Below are positions 13,085-22,792 of a DNA stretch of 64,000 nt, in pieces. Location of the stretch: contig JXTB01000025.1 in NCBI GenBank assembly GCA_002914805.1, positions 630,271-694,270 on the forward strand. The letters are read 5' to 3'. This DNA is from Parasponia andersonii (taxonomy: Eukaryota > Streptophyta > Magnoliopsida > Rosales > Cannabaceae). Every line of letters begins with the position of its first letter. Position 1 is the stretch's first letter. A program made the position numbers and the translations under genes. Under the pieces are notes generated by a model. That model had not been told where the DNA came from. It worked only from the letters and a program-made list of their open reading frames with translations, and did no database searches.

Positions 13085-13570
13085 AAGTAAACAATTTGCA
13101 TAATGGGTGATAGCACGAACATACTTTCGCTTGCGATGGCACAGAGCACGATTCGTCAGATATACAGGAACATTTGGGCAAAGGGTGATAGCCTAAGCAA
13201 TCCAAAACCCCAAAAAAACAACATTAATTTTGGAAAGTACAAAAAAAAAAAAAAAGCATAAATGGGAAGAAACCCCACAAATATAAGGTTAGCCCATTTC
13301 TCCAATTCAAGAAACAAATAACACAAAATTAAAGCGATAAAAGTTCTTTACAAGGATCATCACAAAACCCATTAACGAATTGAGGATTATTCCATACAAA
13401 AACAAAAACCCATCAATCGTACACAAATATTTCTAAAGAAATGGAAATAGTACCTCAGTATAAGCATCTATAGCGGCTCCAAAACGATCTTTCTTGAAGT
13501 AATGATTCCCATCTTTTCTGAGTTGCTCCGCTTGTTTGACCGCCGAAGACAAGACCACACCCGGCCCCAT
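11401..13570 (-). CDS. CHIP: CHIP, TPR/U-box co-chaperone E3 ubiquitin ligase
   Basis: Eight coding exons read on the minus strand: 13570-13454, 13192-13125, 12974-12911, 12475-12404, 12238-12105, 11988-11838, 11737-11627 and 11526-11401. All junctions are GT-AG and phases agree, giving 280 residues (Arabidopsis CHIP is 278). Residues about 12-115 are three TPR motifs that in this family clamp the C-terminal EEVD of Hsp70/Hsp90; visible phrases include [20 protein letters not shown] and [16 protein letters not shown] charged helical hairpin follows (about 120-200), containing [20 protein letters not shown]. The U-box is residues 203-275 ([14 protein letters not shown], then [13 protein letters not shown]). 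CHIP ubiquitinates misfolded chaperone clients in the cytosol and, in plants, unimported plastid precursors (family knowledge). The exon pattern puts the U-box on the last two exons. A poly(G) tract lies in intron 2. No defect is seen. Confidence 0.96.
13054..13086. repeat. C21-A12 homopolymer tract in CHIP intron 2
   Basis: Twenty-one consecutive C are followed directly by twelve A. On the CHIP coding strand this reads T12G21, a candidate for G-quadruplex formation and for length slippage. It lies between exons 2 and 3, about 40 bp beyond the exon 2 donor site in the transcript direction. Confidence 0.95.
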
Positions 13571-15697
13571 TTTTTTCTTCTCTTAACTCCTCCGTCAAAT
13601 GATTTCACCTTTTAAGAAACCAAAAACGACAGTCTTCCCAGAATACAAAACGACACAGAGCGATCCCAGAAGACGCTCGATGATTCAGAAGCTTTCTAGA
13701 CGAAAATGAGGAAGGAGAGACGAACCGTTCTCAGACCCCCAGTTGACGGACTTTGATTTTAATTTTTGAGTTTTTTTTTTTTTGGAGGGTTATTATTTTT
13801 CTGTTTTTCAAAATCTAAAGTGCAGGAACATGAGGAGAAATTCCTAGAAATTCCTTATACGTGAACTTAAGGCGGCAAGGCAATGTAGTATAGTCACGTG
13901 CCGAGGGACCTAAAGATCTCGGTGTAAGGATTTGATTGGAGAACTTCTGGTTGGGACGGAGGCCTGGTTGGGATCTAATTGGTGGAGAGGGCAAGGCCGA
14001 TCACGTGATCATTTTTCGTTTCCAGAAATGTCCTTGTATTATAGATTATTACACCTACAATAATTACATTTGAGATTTTTAAGACCAAAAAATAAATAAA
14101 TAAAGAGAGACGGGCTTGTAGTACCTTCTTATCCGTTTGAACCAATTACAACATTCAATATCTATAAAAAAATAAAAATGGGTACTGCATCAATGACAAA
14201 ACATTTAATATTTGGAAGGTCTCAAGGGGACATCCGGTGACAATATCCACTTCCCTAAACATCGTATGATCCATATCTTGCTTCCAACATTGGATCACCA
14301 AAAAAATAGGGCCCCCAAAAAAAAAAAAATCTATAGTATTGCGAAGGAGAAAAATCACAGAACCAGGAGCATATATAGCCAATCTCAACGAAGTTTTGTG
14401 GGACTTAAAAGTGCTCATCATATTTAAATGCATACTTTATATAGTTTTATAAATTAAAGAAATCAATAAGCGAACCACTTTGTGGTCTTTAATTTGTTTT
14501 GAATTGACCTCTATACTTGAATCAGGTATCAGCACCTGAATGTAATGCTTAGAGGTAAAGTATTCTTGCGGAAATGGTTTATGAAGATAGGTTGCTATAG
14601 GACGCTCCTTTTTTTTTTTTTTTTTTTTTTTGTTTAATCGGGTTAACAGAAAAAATCATGGGCCAGGGAAGTTGAAAAATTCACCTGAGGGTTAGGTTGA
14701 GTGGTCAAAGCCCTAATTTGTTTTCAGTCAAGGATTAGATCAAGTGCTCAAACGACTCTAACCCATAATTAACTCCAATGAGGTTTGGGTTTCGACTCCT
14801 CATATGCTAAAATTTTCTCTCTCCCAAAGATGGTTAGTTCAACTGGAGGAATATTTCTTTTTTTTTTTTTTTTAGACCTACTTTTCTTTTGTTAAAGGAA
14901 GGAATCAACTGGTATAAGGGTGTCACGAAATACCGCCACCGAATCCATGAAACATTATGATTTAGTTCACCTGTTTGAACAAACATATTTAAATGAAAAT
15001 TGTAAAATATATTATAATTAAAATAAAACATATTTAGAGTGAAATAAAAATAGACCATTCAAAACTCTTTCTAGACTCAATTCTCATTCCAAAACACAAA
15101 AAATCCATTCTAATAGCTAACGTGACTGATAAATCATTTGAATGGAAAACTAAATTATTGAATGACTTTGCAATTAAGTCGAAGCATATATTGAAGAATA
15201 TAGCTAGATATCAATGGACTATAAGAAACAAGGTCAGGCTGCCAAAAATTATAGTTGAGAACCTTTCCCTAGAAAATAAATAATAATAATAATAACAATA
15301 ACAAATAAATAAATAAATGATAAGCCTAGAAGATTTGTCTGTACTATTCAGGAAAGTAACTGATGGTATAACTCGTAGGCGTGATCACACAGGACACAGC
15401 CATGATCTACTTTCTCAAAGTTGTCGACTTCAGCACCAAGTAATAGACTTTGGACAAAAGTAACGTAACGTTACAGGAGGCAACGTATACAAATTTTTTG
15501 CGCTAAAAAAAAAATGAAAGTGTGGATGAAGAAGACGAAAAAGAAAAGGCCTGGCTCTCCGTTTCTCGCTTGGTAACTACCAGAGACTATAAACATGGTT
15601 TTTATGCTAATTTAGGCATTTGCAAGAATAAACTAAATATTGACATGGTACAAAAGTCCTACGCTAAAGATTACAGTAACACGGGATGAAAGACGCA
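13571..15697. other. Intergenic: CHIP promoter side to HINT3 3' end
   Basis: The CHIP leader and promoter lie just above 13570; I see no clear TATA box. The remainder is AT-rich with long T runs (about 14610-14632, 14860-14873). A block at about 14690-14800 has a box-A-like TAGGTTGAGTGG and a box-B-like GTTTCGACTCC, so may be a degraded tRNA-derived SINE; the spacing is wider than usual. No gene is supported. Confidence 0.55.
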
Positions 15698-18082
15698 CTA
15701 GTTTCTGACGAGACTCGAACCTTCTCCTTCACTATCTTTGCAGTTTTCAGATGACAGCTGCTCTCGAACACATTCTGCAAGTCTAGATGCTTCTCGGTCT
15801 AATTTCAGGGATTGCCTCCGCAAACTCTATAAAAACTTTGCTCTGTTAGTTCTGTGGAGATTATTCACTTTTCTCAGAAAACAAACACGGAACCGAGTAG
15901 TACATACCTCGGACGCCCATAGGCAATCGCTTGCCTTGCGAGGAATAATATGAATATGAGTCTGGAGTTTCAGTTTCAGAAAAGAAAATTAGCTGAAGAG
16001 CTATTGTTTTCCTTAACATATAGCTAATCAACAGGACGCTAAACAACTAAATATACTTATTTTTCAAAATGGTCTTCAACAGGTACTCCAGCCTTCATTT
16101 TAAACTAACGTTCATAATTCTTGTCTAGTACAGTGGAAATATCACCCCAATATTAAAAAGCAAGTATTAAATGGGACTTCCAGTAACTCACATGAAATAT
16201 GACTTGCCCAGCAGCTGCACCATTATTCACTAACAAGTTGAATGAATCTGCATGATTTGTTTCAAGAAGAAAAGCAGGATCACATGAGTTGAACTGGAAT
16301 AGGAAACAAAAACAATCTTCGAAATTGATAAACAAAGTGCAAACAAAATCACAATAGTAAACTATATTTACTTTTGTGGCTAGAATATTATTTCAGTAGA
16401 AACAAAAATATAACATGAGCTATAGGGAGACAAATCTGGACTCTGGAGTAACGGTTTTTTTAAGGGCTCTCATTGATAGCTTATGTCTACAAGTCAAGCT
16501 AAACCATCCTAAGTAGAGTTTAAAACAAAGGCACTTCAACTTAATCAGTGTAGTTAATTGCCTTCTAACTACTCGAGGAAAGCCTATTACCATAAAATAG
16601 TTATATAGATACAAAACAATTTTATAACGAGTTTATCAAGTAGAAAATCAACAAAGGAAAGCAAATACAATAAAGTATCAGTGCAAACCTTAAAAGACGT
16701 ACCAGAACCAGTAGCTTTCATTATTGCTGAGCTGATAAAAGGAACTTTTGAACACATTGCGGCAATCACCTGCAAAACAAACTGATTTAGATCCACACAA
16801 CTTAATACATTCCATATTATGTATGTAAAATTGCAGAAAGCACAGTAAGTCTCCATCGGAATATAGAATACTTCCAAAGAGTTGTGATCCATAGGTTTAC
16901 CAAAATAAACAAGAGACACAGCTATTGAAAGCCTAGAGCTAAGAAGTTAGACTCACAATACTAGCTATACCATTGATGATAACGCCTACAACATAACACT
17001 TGAGCCATGTTTACTAATCTGTAATGAAACTGGAATTAGGGAAGTGCTTGCCCTTCTCATTCATTTACGTGTTTTACTTACACATTTAGAATAAAAATGT
17101 TAGTGAATCCCTCACATGATTCACTGTCTTATTACAATTCTTTTCGTTTGCTAATCAGTAAACCAGCCATTAAGGTAGGACCCTATGTATTGCTTGCAAA
17201 TTGGCTGTGCCTGTTTGAAGTACTTACTGATGGAGGAGTTGTCTCCAATGAAGAAAAATGAGACTTTGGGATGATAAGAGAATGCCTACATGACCAGAAA
17301 CAACAACCAAAAAAAAAAAAAGAGAGAGAGAGAGTTATTTCGGCAAACTAAATAATAAAAATTACATCATCAGCACTAGTACTAAAACATCAACTTTTCA
17401 CATGTTTGTGCTGTATTTAACATCCAGACCAACAATAAAGAAGATTATAACTGTATCTTGCATAGATGATACCTTACCCACGACTCAGCGGATTCGTATC
17501 CAATATACACAAGCATGCGTCATCTTCGTAAAGCTGTAGGTACCAAATTCAGCAAATAATAAAACATCACAGAATCAAATTGCTTAGAAAGATTGCACCC
17601 ATGTCATATCAAGTACCAAAAAATTGAATTTAACAACATCTTGAGAAAAACCCAGATGGGATTTGGATAAGTCACACTTATTCATAGCTTCACTAAGAAA
17701 AAATTTATGATAATAAAACAATTATGTAACTATGAACCTGTTAGCAGTTTCTATAGAGGAAAATTGTGTTCAATTTCATAACAAGTTTCCCACTCTAGTT
17801 TCTCATCAACCAAACACACATAACGAGCTTTGGGGAGAAAATAATCTAACCACAAAAGAGAAAAGTTAAAAAATAAAAAATCACGAAGAATATATATATA
17901 TCAAAAACCTTGAAAGCGGGTGATTCACCGCGTATAATCTTACAGAAGACGCATTCGCCTTTGGGATTCCCCACCCCAGAAGCGCAACCTGAAACGGATA
18001 CGGTTGCGAGTCGGGCCGGAGCGAAACCCGACCCGGGTGGGCAAATATGGGAAAAGATAACGGCGAGTCGGCGTGCCTCCAT
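15698..18082 (-). CDS. HINT3: HINT3, histidine-triad nucleotide hydrolase (adenylylsulfatase type)
   Basis: Seven coding exons on the minus strand: 18082-17909, 17533-17478, 17285-17228, 16769-16703, 16247-16192, 15961-15908 and 15826-15698. Phases close to 197 residues, the length of the Arabidopsis protein. The HIT domain covers about 44-160: CVFCKIIRGESP, then ILDTNPLSRGHSLIIPK, with the catalytic triad motif HTHIHII at 137-143 (H137, H139, H141), which is split by an intron after H137. HIT hydrolases cleave nucleoside phosphoramidates; HINT3 orthologues are annotated as adenylylsulfatase, releasing AMP and sulfate from APS (family knowledge). Residues 5-13, RLAVIFSHI, fit the peroxisomal PTS2 pattern RLx5HI. 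The canonical His usually following Gly in ...SHGH... is Arg here (SRGH). The ATG at 18082 is chosen because the only upstream in-frame start-like codon is TTG. Confidence in the family is very high; the exact substrate is inferred. Confidence 0.95.
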
Positions 18083-19453
18083 TTTTTTCAAGACGAAGCT
18101 GAGGTTGTTTCAGTGAAAGTAGCCATCTTTATTCCGCTTTTGCTATCTGAAACAGAGAAGACCAATGGAACAAAGCAAAGCCAAACTAGTGTTCCCCGTT
18201 TTTTCTCTTTTTCTTTTTTGGAATTAAAATACAAATATTTGAGATCATTTTTGTTTTTCTCAAAAATAAAAGTAGGGGGCGTGGGGCCTACTGGGCTCGG
18301 GGAGTGTACGGTGAAAGGGAATAGTGGCCGGTGGTTGGCTTAACTTATCCACGTGGAGAGAGTACTAGGGAACGTGTCAGGTGTTAGGAGTTTGGATCGC
18401 AGACTTTGAACCTTTTTTTTTTTTTTTTAAGTCAGTTTGGTTTAGCTTTTTTAGTATTTTTCAAATAATTAGTAAATCAAAAATTATTGGGTAAAAATTT
18501 AAAATTTAGATTATTTAATAACTTTTAATAAAATTATAGTTAAAAATCAAAATTGATCCAACAGCTAAACTAGTTTATTGGTTTTTAGAATATGCGAAAA
18601 TTTGTATTATTTTTTTAATAAATAAATTATAATGGATAAAATATTCTCACTTAAAAATAAAAATGTTAAATATTTAATTGAGTTTATTTTCATATCAATT
18701 TTTTAAAAAAAATAATATATTTAAATCATAATTGACTAAAATACTCTTCATATTAGTTATTTTGAAGTAATCAAATTGATTCTTTATTGAAATTTTAAAT
18801 TTAGATGAAAATAAAGTAAATTAAAATAAAATAAATTTAATTGAGTAACTAACTTAATTGAGTTTATTTTCGTATCAATTTTTTAAATAAAAAATATTAA
18901 TATGTTTAGTATGTACAAATATATATAATTGTAAAAAATATTAAGAAACTCTTTCTATAAATATGTATATCTATATAATGGTGTTTTTCTTGGTCATTTT
19001 ATATTTGCACAATAATTCAGTCATACAATTTATCAAACACTTTAATACAACATTTTTAAATTATAACACTTTAAAATTACAGTTTACCAAACACTAAACT
19101 ACTTTATGCTACAGATATTTTTCATTCAACACAGCTAAAAGTATTTTCCTTAAAATTTAAAGTTCTATCAAATTGGCTCTAAATTATATTTACTCTATTA
19201 TGTCTCTCTATTTTCATTTTTTTAATTTTTATTTTGCTAGTTTCATTCGTCTAAAATATGATCAATGATATTATGATAATAGTAAGTTGCTAAAATAAAA
19301 TTAAGTACATTGGTAAAATGGCGAAGTCTATAATTTAATATATAGATATAATGATTAGATAAAACTTAAATAGTGATTTGGATGATAGGGAAAAGCTACT
19401 AGTGCAAAATGAACTAAAAATAAAGTTAAGGGGCAGTTTGGTTTTGATATGTT
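18083..19453. other. HINT3 upstream region and AT-rich intergenic DNA
   Basis: The HINT3 promoter should lie just above 18082; no TATA box is evident. A GC-richer patch runs to about 18390, then the sequence becomes very AT-rich with many TTAAT/AATTT phrases until the solo LTR. No gene, RNA gene or clear inverted repeat is seen. Confidence 0.55.
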
Positions 19454-19458
19454 GTATT

Positions 19459-20599
19459 TGTTGGAAAAATGGGTTAAGGAAATAATTTGGGCTTGGTTTG
19501 GGCTTGGAAGCCCAAGTGGATTTTAAAGATTAAAATTTGTTATAAAACTCATTTTCATGGACAATTTTGAAGCTAAAAATTGAGTAGGATCCACATCTTG
19601 TTGATGAAAGATCTTAGTGAATTCTTGTTCTCCTCTGCGAGGACATCGATTTCGTATATTCACACGCTCAAAATGGTACACGGATGAATGAGAAATTGTT
19701 GCTCAAAAGTGCACCATTGAAATGGAAAATGAAAGGAAAATATTATAGTCCCACATTGGTGGGAAATGCATGGTGCAAGTGGTTTATATAGAACCTTGTT
19801 TTGTGATGGTGGTAAGAATAACAACCACAGATGCTCTCTCAGGCGCACGTAGGGGGGTGCAAATCTTCGGGATTGGGCCTGAATTTGCATGGGCTCGTGT
19901 GTGCGTGCACTTGCGGACACGAATGCCGGGCCGAAACTTGGACCATAGTAAGCCCAACCTTTTGTTGTAGCCTAATATTTTTTTTTTCCATTATGAACCA
20001 TAATGAACTGAACGTTTTGGATGTTATTACACAGTTTAATGAAACGTTGGTAACAGAAGCCTTTCTAGTTTCTGGAAAACATTTAATGATTGGAAAATGT
20101 TTTGAGATTAATGAAAAATTTTTCTGGTTTTGCTACCAAGTCCCTCCTTGGAGACTATAAAAGGTGAGCTTCCCCTCCTCATTCTACACACCAAAACAAA
20201 GAAACAGAAGCCTTCTTCTCTTTGCCATTCTCTCTCAAGTGTTCTTGAGTTTCTTAGTTTTTTTTTTTAGCTAGAACTTTTCGAGTGTCTAGAAATTTTA
20301 AGTTCAAAGCTATCCAGTTCGTAGAGTGGAGGTGTTGGTGCTTCACCTGCTACTCTTCGTCGTTGTATCCTGGGAGACTGACGCTTGCAAAATCCTCAAG
20401 CATTCTGATGGAGGGAGCGAATCAGTTTTAAGGACTCTGTGTGGAACACAGCCCTCGACGGTTAACAATCATTTATTCTGAAGTACAACCGAAATTCTAC
20501 TCAAAGTTGGAGCATAATATTTTGGTAACATTATTTATCGAAAAAATTTATTATAAACGTTTGTAACCTTATATATTGCATGTTACAACTGGTGTGACA
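19459..20599 (+). mobile_element. Solo LTR (copy 1), 1141 bp, with 5-bp target duplication
   Basis: The block starts TGTTGGAAAAATGGG and ends GGTGTGACA, so it has TG...CA termini. It is flanked by GTATT at both ends (19454-19458 and 20600-20604), a perfect 5-bp target-site duplication. An internal promoter is present: TATAAAAGG from 20156, followed by a leader-like stretch. No gag-pol or primer-binding site adjoins it, so it is a solo LTR left after recombination between two LTRs. Short ORFs inside (for example 19770-19970) are not genes. The family (Copia or Gypsy) cannot be told without internal sequence. Confidence 0.85.
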
Positions 20600-20604
20600 G
20601 TATT

Positions 20605-21655
20605 GTGTTGTGATTATGTTGTGTTATAAATAAGAAATATTTATGAGGAGAAAAAAAAGGTACAAACATTTGCTATTTGATAAATTAAATTTAAAAAATT
20701 GTTTTGAAGTTTAAAATTAGAGCCTAAAAGTATGTTGATGTAGGACTGACGTGCGTATAAAAGGAGATGATGTGTCCATGTGGAAATTATTCGAGTAAGT
20801 GTGGAATGGTAGTATTTTCTCTTAGTCTTACTAACAGTTATTTTGATTGATAACAGAAATACGAGTACAATAACTATAGAATAGCTAGTAGAATATGCAT
20901 ATTATAGAGCTAAAATCCAAAATATATAGCAAATTTCCAACCTAAAGTAGAGAAATCAAAAAAACTATAGCATAATTTGACGTTAAGCTGTAAAATTTGA
21001 CAATAAAGTGATGGAAACTATAAAGCACATATTGCCCATACAATATCCAAAGGACAAGAAGAGAACAATCATTCATACCAACCAAAAGCTTGGATTCTAG
21101 ATATTATCTTCTCATTTTACTGCCAAGAGTTAGAAAAGTCGTTCTTTCCTTTCATAGTTTTCTCAAGTTTTGTTAGAACTTAGAGCTTTACTACATCTCA
21201 TCCTTATATTTTGCTTATATAATACACTTATTTATATGCATATGCACATGAATAAATATCCCAAACTATTAGTATGTTTTATAAGTGTTGAACCTTGTCT
21301 TAGCTGATAAATATATTAATTATACAAAGACAATGTTCATGTTCGTAGTTATATATGTTATTATTTGTTTTGAATGTCTGAGTTGAATCTTATTCTATAC
21401 AAATATAGAGTTTGATCATGTTCAAACTACCACGCAAGACAGGAAAATAGAAAACATATTAATTACATGGTTATGACTCTATTCCTATACATATTAATGA
21501 TCATGACTTCATTGTTACACATTGTATGACCAACCAATGTTTGATGAGGTTTCCTTATTATATCAGTATTGATATGCCAAAATTACATCACCTAGCACAT
21601 TTTTATGCATTTATCTACCTATCAACCCCAAAAGAGTGATGGATAATAATCAACA
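20605..21655. other. Spacer between the inverted solo LTRs
   Basis: About 1.05 kb of AT-rich single-copy-looking DNA. No ORF, RNA gene or retrotransposon internal sequence is recognised, which argues against the two LTRs belonging to one element. Confidence 0.6.
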
Positions 21656-22792
21656 TGTCAGACCAGTTGTAACATGCAATATATAAGGTTACAAACATTT
21701 ATAATAAATTTTTTCAATAAATAATGTTACCAAAATATTATGCTCCAACTTTGAGTAGAATTTCGGTTGTACTTCAGAACAAATGATTGTTAACCGTCGA
21801 GGGCTGTGTTCCACACAGAGTCCTTAAAACTGATTCGCTCCCTCCACCAGAATGCTTGAGGATTTTGCAAGCGTCAGTCCCCCAGGATACAACGACGAAG
21901 AGCAGCAGGTGAAGCACCAACACCTCCACTCTACGAACTGGATAGCTTTGAACTCAAAATTTCTAGACACTCGAAAAACTCTAGCTAAAAAAAAAACTGA
22001 GGAACTCAAGAACACTTGAGAGAGAATGGAAAAGAGAAGAAGGCTTCTGTTTCTTTGTTTTGCTGTATGGAATGAGGAGGGGAAGCTCACTTTTTTTAGT
22101 CTCCAAGGAGGGATTTGGTAGCAAAACCAAAAAAATTTTCCATTAATCTCAAAACGTTTTCCAGAAACTAAAAAGGTTTATGTTACTAACGTTTCATTAA
22201 ACTGTGTAATAATATCCAAAACGTTCAGTTCATTCTGGTTCATAATGGAAAGAAAAAAAAAATATTAGGCCACAACAAAAAGTTGGGCTTACTATGGTCC
22301 AAGTTTCGGCCCGGCATTCGTGTCCGCAGGTGCGGGCACACACGAGCCCATGCAAATTCAGGCCCAACCCCGAAGATTTGCACTCCCCCCTGCGCGCGTC
22401 TGAGAGAGCATCTATGGTTATTATTCTTAACACCATCACAAAACAAAGTTTTATATAAACCACTTGCACCATGCATTTCCCACCAATGTGGGATTATAAT
22501 ATTTTCCTTTCATTTTCCATTTCAATGGTGCACTTTTGAGCAACAATTTCTCATTCATCCGTACACCATTTTGAGCGTGTGAATATACGAAATCGATGTC
22601 CTCGCAGAGGAAAACAAGAATTCACTAAGATCTTTCATCAACAAGATGTGGATCCCACTCAATTTTTAGCTTCAAAATGGTCCATGAAAATGGGTTTTAT
22701 AACAAATTTAATCTTTAAAATCCACTTGGGCTTCCAAGCCCAAACCAAGCCCAAATTGTTTCCTTAACCCATTTACCCATTTTTTTCCAACA
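21656..22792 (-). mobile_element. Solo LTR (copy 2), inverted relative to copy 1, 1137 bp
   Basis: This is the reverse complement of the 19459-20599 element with scattered mismatches, and matches over its whole length, from TGTCAGACCAGTTG at 21656 to CCAACA at 22792. The bases before it are CAACA; after it the sequence CAACAACATA suggests the same CAACA duplication with a 2-bp loss, so the target duplication is imperfect. Its TATA box is damaged: where copy 1 has TATAAAAGG, this copy reads TAAAAAAAG on the minus strand (near 22090-22100). Confidence 0.8.

Noticed and set aside
14690-14800. tRNA gene or SINE with A and B boxes
   Set aside because: The boxes are too far apart for a tRNA, no acceptor stem can be drawn, and no flanking duplication is visible.
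19770-22476. Matching ORFs of 66-109 codons in both LTR copies (19770-19970, 19831-20160, 22230-22476)
   Set aside because: They lie inside LTRs, match only because the DNA is repeated, overlap in several frames and resemble no protein.
19459-22792. One large DNA transposon with 1.1-kb terminal inverted repeats
   Set aside because: Each arm has its own TG...CA ends, copy 1 has its own perfect 5-bp duplication, and each arm carries a promoter-like site, all pointing to separate solo LTRs.
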